Source of the DNA: Undaria pinnatifida
Lineage: Eukaryota > Sar > Phaeophyceae > Laminariales > Alariaceae
NCBI GenBank assembly: GCA_012845835.1
Contig: JABAKD010000017.1
Coordinates: 4,648,867 to 4,712,866 of the forward strand
Length of the DNA: 64,000 nucleotides
Reading direction: 5' to 3'
Shown: positions 12,575 through 24,379 of the stretch, in pieces
Layout: each line of letters begins with the position of its first letter
Numbering within the stretch: the stretch's first letter is position 1
Translations under genes and position numbers: made by a program
Notes under the pieces: model-generated
Told to the model about the DNA's origin: nothing
Databases searched by the model: none
What the model saw: only the letters and a program-made list of their open reading frames with translations

Positions 12575-12793
12575 CTCTGTTGCAGCATAGCTCTTTCGTC
12601 CAGCCGCCTTCCCCGCACACTTTGGTTTCGGAGTCTGCCACCGCGGTGTACTTAAGAGGACACTTCTTGCTAGAGCAGACCTTCTCGCAGCACTGATCCG
12701 TGTTCCACTCGAAGTTGTCGCATTCCATCGCGTCGGGGTTGAGGATGGATTTGTACCCCCTCGGACATTTTTTAGAACCGCAGGTTACCGCGT
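12575..12793 (-). CDS. Cassette exon M10 (type A)
   Basis: 219 nt, phase 1-1, acceptor TCTCAG|AC, donor G|GTAAGA. Carries the same C-GSKK-C start as M13, which shows that these two units share a more recent ancestor than M7, where the start is C-DSKK-C. Ten cysteines, Trp in both halves. Confidence 0.9.
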
Positions 12794-14007
12794 CTGAGAC
12801 GAAAAGCCGAGACCACGAGGAACAACGGGAGACGGGATGACAGAGACTGGTTCAAGCAGAGTGCTTGTTGGGTTTCGACACCTTCGAAACCATGGGTGCT
12901 GTATCTATGCCGTTGCCACATCTGGTGAGTGTCATACTTCAAACTTTCAACAGGTTGAAATATTGAAGACGTGACTATGGTTATGATTCGTTAGGTTGGG
13001 CGACGTGAATGCCGAAAAAAACAGACTAAATGTAGGTACAAGACAGGCGTTGAATAGCCGTTTGGCGTGGTCAAGTACTGTGTAAAGTTCTATTGGTTTC
13101 TGACCAGTAACAGACGTGTTTAGCTGAACGGCTGCCTCCTTACTGTTGCATTGGCCACAGAGAGGAGATGAAAGCGTTTCCGTCAGAACCCAGCGGCACC
13201 TCGCAGTGGCTGCGGCTCGATGGGCTTCTGCTTGGGGCTGTTGTTGGCGTTTGAGAAATCGGGGGGGCTCGAAGGCCCAATCATACTTCGGTTGAACCTT
13301 GAATTCAACCGTTAGTTGTACACGCCGACTACTTCAAGGTAACAGGAAGCCATGATAGGCCGTCCCCACATCGTGGACACTCTTCGTCAGGAAATTGATC
13401 ATGGCCGATGACGAGGAAAGGTGACGAGACTGTGATGCTGTTTCGGTTGGTCTCGACACCCTAGATACCTGTCCAGTCAGGTGCGAAATAAAATAAATAA
13501 ATAATGGGTATAAAGCTGTCGGAAGATTCCGCCTTTGTTTGTGTTGTTTCAGATTGTATTCCTAACAGATAATAAAACGATTTCGTTCTGAATATATGGA
13601 GGCCTTAGCGACAGCAATATCGCAGCTATTGTTTTGTAGGTGTTACCGCAAAAATTTGCAGGTATCAACGAAAAGGGTGACAACGAACTTCTTCGTTCGA
13701 CATTTCGGGTTGAGTTCGTGTAGCACGTGCGTGAAATCATGTGGGTCTAACTTTCGTAAACGGAGTCATTTGTCGGTGTGAAAAAATCGATGCGGCTGAA
13801 TTTAACGGCTTGACAATGCGCTCTTTTTCGATTGTTCGAATATTTACAGATTTTTAGTACAGTGACGGTATTGTGTTGCCGGCAACCTAACCAACATGGC
13901 CCAACCTATGGCTAACGTCGGTAGCTTGGGCATGAGGTTAGGGAAGCACGCTCGCGCATGCGACAAACCAAGTACGATGAGACGTGCTCGTAGGAACAAG
14001 CTCTGAC

Positions 14008-14226
14008 CTCTAGTGCAGCACTGCTCTTTCTTGCACACGCCTCCCTCGCACACTGTAGTATCAGCGCCCTCCACCGGGGTGTGGGTTGAAGGGCAACCGA
14101 AGCTAGAGCAGACCTTTTCGCAGCACTGGTTCCTGGTCCACGCGAAGTTCGTACACTCCACCTCACCGGGGTTGGTGATATATTGGTATCCAGTTGGGCA
14201 GTCTTGAGATCGGCAGGTTACCGCGT
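14008..14226 (-). CDS. Cassette exon M11 (type B, downstream B of its unit)
   Basis: 219 nt, phase 1-1, acceptor TCTCAG|AC, donor G|GTCAGA. It reads PTGYQYITNPGEVE, CSSFGCPSTHTPVEGADTTV (Gly where M5 and M3 have Asp). 11 cysteines. It lies 533 bp from M12, the spacing seen for the B pair in every full unit. Confidence 0.9.
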
Positions 14227-14540
14227 CTGAGATTGACAGGCGGATCGTGAAATACGAAAAAAAACGAATGTTGGTGTCTGGTTCTCAAAGAACGCGTCCT
14301 AGCCCCTCAGATACCGACGAATTCATGAGTCCAGTGTTGTCGACGCGATTGCCACATTGAAAGCATCGTGCAACCGCTACGAACAGATCGGGCAAGCCGA
14401 ATGCTGAATACGTCAAAACCAAAACTACAGACAGTCGTCGCCATGCTTCTTTGTAGTTTAAGTAAGGGGTTAGAAAACAACGCTCGCGCGTGCGATAAGC
14501 CAAGTACAAAGGAGAGGTGCTCGTAGGAACAAGCTCTTAC

Positions 14541-14759
14541 TTCTGGTGCAGCACTGCTCTTTCTTGCACACGCCTCCCTCGCACACAGTAGTACCAGCGT
14601 CCTCCACCGGGGTGTGGGTTGAAGGGCACTCGAAGCTAGAGCAGACCTTTTCGCAGCACTGGTTCCTGGTCCACGCGAAGTTCGTACACTCCACCTCACC
14701 GGGGTTGGTGATATATTTGTATCCCATTGGGCAGTCTTGAGATCGGCAGGTTACCGCGT
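14541..14759 (-). CDS. Cassette exon M12 (type B, upstream B of its unit)
   Basis: 219 nt, phase 1-1, acceptor TCTCAG|AC, donor AGA|GTAAGA preceded by A, giving an Asn junction codon and a stronger donor than most B exons. It reads PMGYKYITNPGEVE, CSSFECPSTHTPVEDAGTTV. 11 cysteines. The upstream B of each three-exon unit carries CSSFEC and PMGYKY; the downstream B carries CSSFGC and a Tyr-Gln-Tyr form. Confidence 0.9.
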
Positions 14760-15164
14760 CTGAGATTGACAGTCGGATCGTGAAAAACAACGAAGAAACG
14801 AATGTTGGTGTCTGGTTCCGGCAGAAAGCGTCCCAACCTCAGATACCGTCAGTCAGGAGTCCAGTGTCGTCGACGCGATTGCCATATATATATATATATT
14901 AAGTATCATGCTAACCGCTACGAGCAGATAGCGCAAGTCGAATGCCGAACACGCCAAAACCAAAACCGCAGACGGTCGTCATCATGCTTCGTTGTACAAT
15001 GTCGCAAAAAATCCCGCGAAAAACCAAAGACAATAGTACTGTTACCGTACTAGTTGAACGGTCGCAGTGCTGTGTCTCCAGACAAAATACCCGGACACTC
15101 AAGCCTTGTGCACGGTGGTAGAGGACACTATTGGTGTCTGTCGGCATCGTCTGGAAATTCTTAC

Positions 15165-15383
15165 CTCTGTTGCAGCATAGCTCTTTCGTCCAGCCGCCTT
15201 CCCCGCACACTTTGGTTTCGGAGTCTGCCACCGCGGTGTACTTAAGAGGACACTTCTTGCTAGAGCAGACCTTCTCGCAGCACTGATCCGTGTTCCACTC
15301 GAAGTTGTCGCATTCCATCGCGTCGGGGTTGAGGATGGATTTGTACCCCCTCGGACATTTTTTAGAACCGCAGGTTACCGCGT
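15165..15383 (-). CDS. Cassette exon M13 (type A)
   Basis: 219 nt, phase 1-1, acceptor TCTCAG|AC, donor G|GTAAGA. Differs from M15 in C-GSKK-C at the start (Gly for Asp) and in CSSKKCPLKY. Ten cysteines. Nearly identical to M10, one repeat unit (2,590 bp) lower. Confidence 0.9.
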
Positions 15384-16597
15384 CTGAGACGAAAAGCCGA
15401 GACCACGAGGAACAACGGGAGACGGGATGACAGAGACTGGTTCAAGCAGAGTGCTTGTTGGGTTTCGACACCTTCGAAACCATGGGTGCTGTATCTATGC
15501 CGTTGCCACATCTGGTGAGTGTCATACTTCAAACTTTCAACAGGTTGAAATATTGAAGACGTGACTATGGTTATGATTCGTTAGGTTGGGCGACGTGAAT
15601 GCCGAAAAAAACAGACTAAATGTAGGTACAAGACAGGCGTTGAATAGCCGTTTGGCGTGGTCAAGTACTGTGTAAAGTTCTATTGGTTTCTGACCAGTAA
15701 CAGACGTGTTTAGCTGAACGGCTGCCTCCTTACTGTTGCATTGGCCACAGAGAGGAGATGAAAGCGTTTCCGTCAGAACCCAGCGGCACCTCGCAGTGGC
15801 TGCGGCTCGATGGGCTTCTGCTTGGGGCTGTTGTTGGCGTTTGAGAAATCGGGGGGGCTCGAAGGCCCAATCATACTTCGGTTGAACCTTGAATTCAACC
15901 GTTAGTTGTACACGCCGACTACTTCAAGGTAACAGGAAGCCATGATAGGCCGTCCCCACATCGTGGACACTCTTCGTCAGGAAATTGATCATGGCCGATG
16001 ACGAGGAAAGGTGACGAGACTGTGATGCTGTTTCGGTTGGTCTCGACACCCTAGATACCTGTCCAGTCAGGTGCGAAATAAAATAAATAAATAATGGGTA
16101 TAAAGCTGTCGGAAGATTCCGCCTTTGTTTGTGTTGTTTCAGATTGTATTCCTAACAGATAATAAAACGATTTCGTTCTGAATATATGGAGGCCTTAGCG
16201 ACAGCAATATCGCAGCTATTGTTTTGTAGGTGTTACCGCAAAAATTTGCAGGTATCAACGAAAAGGGTGACAACGAACTTCTTCGTTCGACATTTCGGGT
16301 TGAGTTCGTGTAGCACGTGCGTGAAATCATGTGGGTCTAACTTTCGTAAACGGAGTCATTTGTCGGTGTGAAAAAATCGATGCGGCTGAATTTAACGGCT
16401 TGACAATGCGCTCTTTTTCGATTGTTCGAATATTTACAGATTTTTAGTACAGTGACGGTATTGTGTTGCCGGCAACCTAACCAACATGGCCCAACCTATG
16501 GCTACCGTCGGTAGCTTGGGCATGATGATAGAGAACAACGCTCGCGCATGCGACAAACCAAGTACGATGAGACGTGCTCGTAGGAACAAGCTCTGAC

Positions 16598-16816
16598 CTC
16601 TAGTGCAGCACTGCTCTTTCTTGCACACGCCTCCCTCGCACACTGTAGTATCAGCGTCCTCCACCGGGGTGTGGGTTGAAGGGCAACTGAAGCTAGAGCA
16701 GACCTTTTCGCAGCACTGGTTCCTGGTCCACGCGAAGTTCGTACACTCCACCTCACCGGGGTTGGTGATATATTTGTAACCAATTGGGCAGTCTTGAGAT
16801 CGGCAGGTTACCGCGT
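16598..16816 (-). CDS. Cassette exon M14 (type B)
   Basis: 219 nt, phase 1-1, acceptor ATCACAG|AC, donor G|GTCAGA (weak at +3). Type B signature: C-RSQD-C-PIGYKYITNPGEVE-C, CTNFAWTRNQCC, CSSFSCPSTHTPVEDADTTV, then C-EGGV-C-KKEQ-CC with Cys in the Trp position, so 11 cysteines. The serine in CSSFSC separates it from the other B copies. It is the only B exon in its unit and may be a fusion of the two B types found in full units. Confidence 0.9.
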
Positions 16817-17225
16817 CTGTGATTGGCAGTTGGATCGTGAAAAACAACAAAGAACCGAATGTTGGTGTCTGGTTCCGGCAGAAAGCGTCCCAACCTCAGA
16901 TACCGTCAGTCATGAGTCCAGTGATGTCGACGCGATTGCCACATATATATATATATATGAAGAATCGTGCTAACCGCTACGAGCAGATTGGGCAAGTTAA
17001 ATGCCGAACACGCCAAAACCAAAACCGCAAACAGTCGTCATCATGCTTCGTTGTACAATGTCGCGTAAATCTCCCCCGAAAAACCAGAGACAATAGTACT
17101 GTTACCGTACTAGTTGAACGGTCGCAGTGCTGTGTCTCCAGACAAAAAAACTCGGACACTCAAGCCTTGTGCACGGTGGTAGGGGCCCTAATTTGTGTCT
17201 GTAGGCATCGTCTGGAAATTCTTAC

Positions 17226-17444
17226 CTCTGTTGCAGCATAGCTCTTTCGTCCAGCCGCCTTCCCCGCACACTTTGGTTTCGGAGTCTACCACCGCGGTGT
17301 ACTTAGGAGGACACTGTTTGCTAGAGCAGACCTTCTCGCAGCACTGATCCGTGTTCCACTCGAAGTTGTCGCATTCCATCGCGTCGGGGTTGAGGATGGA
17401 TTTGTACCCCCTCGGACATTTTTTAGAATCGCAGGTTACCGCGT
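17226..17444 (-). CDS. Cassette exon M15 (type A)
   Basis: 219 nt, phase 1-1, acceptor TCTCAG|AC, donor G|GTAAGA. Type A signature: C-DSKK-C-PRGYKSILNPDAME-C, CDNFEWNTDQCC, CSSKQCPPKYTAVVDSETKV, CGEGGWTKELCC. The VVD replaces VAD of its relatives. Ten cysteines. It heads the last, incomplete repeat unit, in which only one type B exon (M14) follows. Confidence 0.9.
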
Positions 17445-17819
17445 CTGAGACGAAAAGCCGAGACCACGAGGAACAACGGGAGACGAAATGACAAAGACTG
17501 GTTCAATCAGAATGCTTGTTGGGTTTCGACACCTTCGAAATCAGAGAGCAGTAACGACGTCATTGCCACATCTGGTGAGTGTCATGTTTTAAACTTCCAG
17601 CAGGCTGAAATCAATACGTAATAATTTTCAAAGATTAGTTACGTCGTGCGACGTGAATGCCGAAAACATTAGACAAAAGCTGGAAGAAGACAGGCGTTGT
17701 AAAGAAGTTTTGTTTTTGAAAAAATCACTTCAAAGTTCCCCAGGTTTCCGAACGACAGGCACATTTAGTTGAACGGCTGCCGTGTTTTATCTCGACAACA
17801 CAAAGAGTAAATCCAAGGA

Positions 17820-18900
17820 TGCCCTGGCAGCGTGCACGACGACCGGCCTTGATGTCTTGCCTAAATACTAACCTTGTTTCTGTGACGCTTGCTGGTATTG
17901 TTTCATCGCATTTTCACTGTTTGGATTTAGAAGGCCCCGGAGTCATCCCCTTGGAGGGGTTGCAGTTGTTGGATAAGCTACCAGTGAACCTGTCCGATTA
18001 AGCTCCTCGAAAGTGAGAAACCATCAGTTAGTCATTACTCAAGTCATTTCACGCGAGAGTATATATTTTTTCAGAACTAAGATGCATAGAATCTTGGTTG
18101 GGTTTGTGCGAACGAATGCCTTCGAAGTCATTTTTCGGGTGAGATACTGGCGCTCCTCGTGTGAGGACCTGAGGAACTTTCCGCGGTACCCCCCAAAACC
18201 GTGGTATTCCTCTGTTTTGCATCGGGCTAGAGCAACAACCTGATGGAATTCAAAACCGTCCGTCTTCAAGCATTGACATATGTGGTGAATGACACAATTA
18301 GGCATACGTGTTCATATTCCGGACGTAATCGTATATTCTACTAAATGAATTGGCTATTGGAGCTTCTCTTTCCTGCAAACCACGGAACGGCTGTGCTTTG
18401 GAACCAAGAGGCCACGAACACGGCATGAAGAACGAAAGGTGTGGTCTCCTACGGTGTTATATGGCTGGCAGAAGATGGGCAAATTGTTATATGACTGAAG
18501 GGGATCCTTAACACAGGACCAAGCCAACGGCACCAGAATACGATTCGGATTTTCCCAACGTTTTCGGTATGCATCTGCATCAGACAACGGCCTTGTTCAT
18601 TCGCCGGATATTCAGTACTGTTGGTAACTTCAGCTTTTCGTGAGAATGCTGAGACCTCCCCGCAAGCGGGCGAAACCGTTGAAATTGCTACAACTACCGT
18701 CGCGCGCGTAAGCACAAAAACTCAGTGGAAATGGCAAACCCCGTGGTACTTGCGAAAGCTCGTAGAGTACGTACACATGCAAACATTTATGATTTAACTG
18801 CAGTACGCGGCGCGGAAAAGGGCCTGAATGAAAACTTAGTTTGTTTAGATTAAACCGACTAAGTAGTGCGTACATTTAGTATAAATCCCATGATTTCACC
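17820..18900. other. Intron M16-M15, central part
   Basis: Contains a gamma-type MITE relic at about 17936-18215. Otherwise no coding or repeat signal that I can support. Confidence 0.5.
17936..18215 (+). mobile_element. Gamma-type MITE copy (diverged)
   Basis: Shares in order with 51087-51333 and 63652-63921: GAGTCATCCC, GGTTGCAGTTGTT, CAAGTCATTTCAC, CGAACGAATGCCTTCGAAGTC and a right end with CCGTGGTAT. Termini are degraded. Confidence 0.6.
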
Positions 18901-19053
18901 TGGGACTTCTACAGCTGTTTTGTGTCCTCGCTCTCCCTGACAGTACCCGAAATATGATAAACGGTTGCAGCACCGGTGATGGAGTGGATTTTTTCTCGTG
19001 CACATGCGGTAAGCCAAGCATCCAAAGGGGGTCTAGAAGAAGTAAACTCTCAC

Positions 19054-19272
19054 TTTTATCGCAGCACAGCTCTTCCGTCCACCCGTTTTCGCCGCACACA
19101 ATCGTGTCAGAGTCTGGTTTCGCCGAATAGTGGGCAGGGCACATTTTGCTAGAGCAGACCTTCTCACAGCACTGACTCTCGGTCCACTGGAAGTTCGTGC
19201 ACTGCGTCGCGCTGGGTTCCCCGATGTATCTGGATCCCCTTGGGCATTTTTGAGCGGCGCAGGTTACTGCGT
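19054..19272 (-). CDS. Cassette exon M16 (type C)
   Basis: 219 nt, phase 1-1, acceptor ATCGCAG|AC, donor AAAA|GTGAGA, which gives an Asn junction codon with M15. Type C signature: C-AAQK-C-PRGSRYIGEPSATQ-C, CTNFQWTESQCC, CSSKMCPAHYSAKPDSDTIV. Ten cysteines, Trp in both halves. M2, 15 kb away, is its close paralogue and shares both intron flanks, so type C exons bracket the amplified A/B block. Confidence 0.88.
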
Positions 19273-20585
19273 CTGCGATGTAGAGTTGGGATCGTAAAAG
19301 GCAAGGGGAAACGGAATAGTGCAGGTTGGTTGGTTCACAACAAATCCCAGGTGTTGACCTCGTCCAATTAATGAGTGCAGCATCGACACGATGGCCATAT
19401 GGTGAGTATTACACAATAACCGCCACAAAGTGGTTAACAGCATGACATGGTTATAATTAAAACTTGGACACGAGGTAAAGCCCAAACACGTATGAATTGG
19501 CGGAAGACAGACATCTTCAACAATGCTAGAGCTATAAATATCGTCTAAATTTCTCTCAAGATTCCAAGTGACGGAAATGTTATCCGAACGGTTTCCGCAT
19601 AAAGCGAAAACTTGCAAACATGGTGTGTTCGATGGTAGCTTTTTTAACTCGGGTAGATGTCGACATTGGTTTCAGCATATCACATTTTTCTTTTTCATAT
19701 AATAGACATACGTGAGGTATTTTCGGTTTCTTCTCTAAGGCCTCATTACAGCGCCCATTCACAAACCTTACGTTTTACAAAACCCACCCCGTCGCCAAGC
19801 ACTAACAAGTCATGGTGGAAAAAACTTTGCCGTAACTTTCGACTGCAAGTCCCAGGGATCAGGGGTTGCCCCTCCGCCCCAATGGCGATAGGCGCATTTG
19901 TTGGAACCAGCAGAGCGAAAACAGCAACCAGAAAAGGAGTCATCTTCTAAGATGTTGCATTGGTGGCAGCAGTTATCCCGATGGGTTCTGACTGACAGGC
20001 TTCCCTAATTCCCGAGGTTATTTTTATTGAACAACGCCCGAGCACGGTTTAGGACTAGGTGCATGATGCGTGTTATGATAGAGGCACGCATCACTTGTTC
20101 TTCTGCGGCTCCTCACTGAAGCAGTTCCACACCTCGACCCAAAAGCTGCCTTTTGCAGAAAAATGAAAAATACTACTACATAGTACCCCGTTGCCCAATC
20201 CCATGTCCTAGGTATACGCCTGACAGTATTCTAAAACAAATCGATGAAATTGCGACGTTTTTGGGATAATGATCCCCACGTTTCGCAAACGTTTCACCCA
20301 AAACCTGCTACCTCGATATCGCAGCACGCATCACTACCCTTGCGTTGTCGTTATGCGTTATGCACCTACAGCAGGCAGCGGCATGGTTTATCCGCCGGGT
20401 GCATCCATTTCGTTGCCAACCGCGGTTTTGGGTGGGGTGTGTGGAGCTTCTCAAGGGTGTAACGGTGGCAGCCGAAGGTGCTACCACTGCAGTGTTGCTC
20501 ATGCGTCGACAAAATAAAGGAAATACCGAACACCGTCTTTCCAAAAAGTTCGGCCTGAGCTCAGAGAACCATGTGTGTGACACCC

Positions 20586-20780
20586 AGGCTGCGGTAGTGG
20601 TCTTGCTTAAAGTAGCTCGGGGTCCCTCGGGCGAGCGACCGCCCTACCCCATTGCGGTCTTGAACATGAGTGCGGTCAAAGTTTGCGATGCGAATCCGCA
20701 ACGGAATCGTAAAGATAATTGGGGCATATTATAACATAACAATATCACCGTCATAACATCCCCCCTACCGTAGACTCGAT
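20586..20780 (+). mobile_element. Beta-type MITE copy (short)
   Basis: Left end GGCTGCGGTAG, right end CCCCCCTACCGTAG: inverted ends of the beta family. The internal GGGTCCCTCGGGCGAGCGACC corresponds to the family's GGGTCACTCGCGCGAGT block. Sits in the M17-M16 intron. Confidence 0.6.
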
Positions 20781-21184
20781 CGCGAATATGCTGGTGTCTA
20801 GCTCGTGCGCACGCGGCGTGCGCAATGCCTTGTCTCAAATCAACCGTACGGTAAATCCTGTAGTGTGTTCGGTTCGTTCGTTTACTTCAAGTCTGGGACC
20901 TGGGGCAAGGACGGCTGTTTTGTGCGTGCACTCTTTACTCTGCAGTGACCGGATTTTTTTTGCGATGAACGGTTGCAACTTGGGGCTACGTAGTCGAACC
21001 ATAGTGCGCACTATCAGTCTAAAAAATCGATATTACCGTGGCATTCCAACACGGAGAAAAAATCGGGATGAAGAGAACGCCGCGTACCCAACGGGTACCC
21101 GCCGGGCGCCGGGTATCGGATGGGTTGGCGTTCGATAAACGAGGCACCTAAGAAGGGTTTGCTGCAAAAAGGAAGGGTTCTTAC

Positions 21185-21403
21185 CTCTGTCACAGCACAG
21201 ATCTGTCGACCACCCGTTTTCCCCGCACACTTTAGTATCAGAGTCTGCCACCGCGGTATATTTAGGGGGGCACTCTTTGCTGGAGCAAACCTTCTCGCAG
21301 CATTCGCGTTTGTTCCACATGAAGTCCGTGCACTGCCTCGCGCTGGGGTTAGCGATGGATTTGTATCCAACCGGGCAGTCTTCGGAGTCGCAGGTTACCG
21401 CCC
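21185..21403 (-). CDS. Cassette exon M17 (type D)
   Basis: 219 nt, phase 1-1, acceptor TCTCAG|GG, donor G|GTAAGA. It starts GAVTC rather than DAVTC because the first two exon bases are GG; the junction codon with M18 is Gly. Other differences from M18: PVGY, PSARQ, FMWNKRECC and CSSKEC. Ten cysteines, Trp in both halves. The conserved upstream intron element lies at about 21492-21512. Confidence 0.88.
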
Positions 21404-21699
21404 CTGAGATCAAGGGTCGGAATGGTGACAAGCAACGAAAACCCGAACGTTACAGACTGCTTCGGAACGAATGCTAGGTTCTTTGTGCAACATCGACACG
21501 ATTGCTACATGGTGGGTCTCCCGCTGAAAGCCACCAACAGAGCAACAGCATCAAGTGGTAATGTTAGTGAACTCGGGCTAAACATAAAGCTGAAAAATAG
21601 ACATCGTCAAAAGTGTGTTGTTCTACAATATCGCATGAACTTCCCAGAGATTCCAAGCGACACCAATACCAACATGAACGATTTATCCTTGTAAAAAGG

Positions 21700-22380
21700 A
21701 GAGTTGCAGGCATTGTGTACGATGGTAGATGATGCGGTCTTGGCCAAACGTCGATATTGATTTCATCAATATCAAGTTTCGATGTTTAGTCTTGCAGACA
21801 AAAGGTAGGTAGTCTAGGGTTTCAACTGCACGCCCTCATTACAGCGGCTATCTACGAACTCCAGATTTTCACGAAAGCGACCGTCGCCCCTAAAGGAAAT
21901 AACAAATCAAATGGTCGAACAAATCATAACGCAAGTTTTCAGCGTTTCGTGGTAGACTTACATCGATCTCGAGTAGAAGGGACTAAGGGTTGCCCCTCCG
22001 CTCCAATGAGGAGGGGACATACTTTAGAATCAACAGAGCGAAAGGTATTCATGCGGTGCAAACCATACACGTAGTTGACCTTAGACCCACACCATACCGC
22101 AATGTGAGAGAGTACTGTGCATGACTCCCGGAGCTAATCGTTAATCCTGCTTGTTGGCCAGACAGAGAGGTTTGTGGGCAGTTGGATTGTGGACGTAGTT
22201 TACAATTATAGCCGTGGCTGGGAACCCGCTGCCGGTAACTTGTGTCTGTTCGTGGGTGAAGGGTGGTCGTTGTATAAAGGTAGCGGCATTCAGCACCAGC
22301 AACCACCACCAATCACCACCACCTTTCGGCACACGGGGCCGGCAGCACGAGGCTGCAGATAGGGACATAAACGGTCGCTA
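21700..22380. other. Intron M18-M17, part
   Basis: No gene, cassette or clear mobile element seen. Several short open frames (for example 22049-22312 minus) have no supporting motif. Confidence 0.5.
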
Positions 22381-22382
22381 GC

Positions 22383-22690
22383 CGCTTTCGCGAGCATAGC
22401 AGAGGCCATACAACCAAGAAACAGCAAACAGCAGCTACCCGCAGCCACCGGGAGGGAGAATCAACCGAGCAACAGCAGACGACGAAACTGCAGCAGAAGG
22501 CAGCATCGCGCAGAGAGACAGCATACAGCAGGCACTAATGTAACGAAAACCAGCACTAGCCAGCAGGCATCAACACCCTACGCCGGGCAGAGGAAGTAGC
22601 ACCAGCAGCAGGTAGCAGATGAAAGCAATGCCAGTAGCACCGAGAGATATCGAGAAGAAACAGCAGCAGCAGGACTAACAACTCAGTGCA
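22383..22690 (+). repeat. CAG/CAA-rich low-complexity region
   Basis: Interrupted CAGCAG and AGCAAC runs throughout. Intronic, with no splice signals that would make it a poly-Gln exon. Confidence 0.65.
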
Positions 22691-22722
22691 TGTGTGGAGA
22701 TGTGGGGTTCCAATAAGCGGGG

Positions 22723-22990
22723 ACTGATTCTACGATACCCCCCCCCCCCCCCCCCGAGACCAGCGACGTTTTTTGACGAACGTTTCATGGCCGCTCGACA
22801 AGAGGAAGGACGCGACGAAATACAATTATTCGTTTTTTTTCTGTGTTTGCGAAAGAAGGATTATCGAACGATGACGTCGGGGGTGGGTGGCAAGGGGCAC
22901 CGTATTTTAGGAGATACGACCGGGAGCTGGTTTCAAAACTGGCGACTTCGTTAAAGAAAGGTTGGCGGCGGGCTACCGTAGGACGACTCA
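22723..22990 (-). mobile_element. Alpha-type MITE copy (inverted)
   Basis: Left GACTGATTCTACGATACCCC, right GGGCTACCGTAGGACGACTC: the ends of the 44747-45006 element in reverse. Inner blocks also match in reverse: AACGTTTCATGGCCGCTCGAC, GGAGATACGACCGGGAGCTG, AAACTGGCGACTTCGTTAAAG. A long poly-C run has expanded inside the left terminus. Confidence 0.75.
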
Positions 22991-23019
22991 GGGGGACACG
23001 AAATGTACTTTTTCTTGCT

Positions 23020-23870
23020 CAAAATCCTTACACAATATGTTGAGACCATCGTCGGTAGTACATTTCCAACAACGCGTAGTCACAGCACGCCATGATTGAG
23101 CGTCAGCACGCCATGATCGAGCGTCCTTGCCGTGCCTATTTGTTCCGTCCGAACAAGGGTCATGGCGGGAAACGACGAGGAATCCAAGTACACCGCGTTA
23201 TCTATGTTTCTCGCGATACCTTGGACACCTGTCCCATCAGTTGCGTTATAAAATACACTCCATCCAAGTTGAATCTATCCGACGATCCTGCCATTATAGT
23301 TTCCAGCGATACTCTTGAGCAAGAGTGACATTTTTTTTTACATTTGGTCCCTCTTGAGCTTTTTTCCGAGAAGGGTTGAAACATCAACAACTGCTTAACC
23401 ATGCCGTACGCGAATGTCTGATACTACTACTTTTTGTTGTGTACAAAGTCTGGAATGTCTGCCTCCGGCTTCGTAAAGAAAACGAGTGAAACTTCACGCA
23501 AGCTTCATGTTTGGCTGCCCAAAACAAAATTGGGACCCTGGTTGCTTTGACGGGGCTATTACTTTGAGACGTGTTTCGTGTGTTTTCAAGACCCGACATT
23601 CTAATCAAAACCTGCAAAACACCAAAACCATGAAGATACTAGAGGTAATGTATTTCAGTCGTAGGCTGTTTTATTTGGGTGGCAGAAGTTAGCCGATTTT
23701 TGTCTGACTAGCGGGGTTCTGTTTTGAGCCTGAAAATCCCTCCCTATTCTAACTGTCAAGTAAATTTGCCCTCAACGAGGTTTCCAACGGTAAAGGCCTT
23801 AACGCAGGAGGACCTAGTAATACACAATAACGCCTGAAAACGATACAATTATTTGTATCTGTCTTTATTG
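23020..23870. other. Intron M18-M17, part
   Basis: Contains a delta-like fragment near 23725-23800 (AAAATCCCTCCCTATTCTAA). No gene recognised. Confidence 0.5.
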
Positions 23871-24379
23871 TGCACATACAGCAGGCAACGGCAGGCATGC
23901 ATGGGTCATCCGAACGGGGGTTCATTTTGATGTGAACCTCGGTTTCGGGTGAGGTGCGGAGATCTCACGTGCGGCCAACCGTTGCGACTGAAGGTGGCAC
24001 CGCAACAACAGTGCTTACGCGGTGACAAAAAACAAATGAATTACCTAAGTTTGTCATTCAATAGTTGACCAAAGCTCAGTCAGTTATTCGGGCGAGCTTT
24101 GAGGGACTGACAATCGTTTACGCGGTGTGGGCAATGGCGTGGCTCTAACCAGGGTAGAAACGGCCGTATTTACCAAGCCTGTAGCGTTGCGTGTTTGGTT
24201 CGTTCGTCGACCCAAGTATTTGACCTAGGACCACACGACCACTGATTTTGTAAGCGCACTCTTTACGTCAGTACCCGCAAGACGGTCAACCGTTGCAGCT
24301 TCGTCAAAGTAGTGGAACAGTGCTTGACGAGTGCGTGCGGGACGCCGAGCAATCAAGAGGAGTAGGAATAGACTCTTAC

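Larger units (their letters stand above)
11257..13846 (-). repeat. Repeat unit R2 (exons M10, M9, M8)
   Basis: 2,590 bp. The start CAGATTTTTAGTACAGTGAC recurs exactly at 13847 and 16437. Sequence, including introns, is almost identical to R3, with scattered single-base changes and a different (TA)n length. Confidence 0.92.
13847..16436 (-). repeat. Repeat unit R3 (exons M13, M12, M11)
   Basis: 2,590 bp, near-identical to R2, so the duplication is recent or kept uniform by gene conversion. (TA)n at 14884-14900. Confidence 0.92.
16437..17800 (-). repeat. Partial repeat unit R4 (exons M15, M14)
   Basis: Starts like R2 and R3 but has a single B exon. The intron after it diverges beyond about 17640. 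(TA)n tract at 16943-16958. Confidence 0.8.

Noticed and set aside
19264..19617. Similar short peptides starting MAIVS upstream of M16 and M2
   Set aside because: The similarity reflects the duplicated intron flanks; the frame does not continue into the exon and meets a stop at the acceptor.
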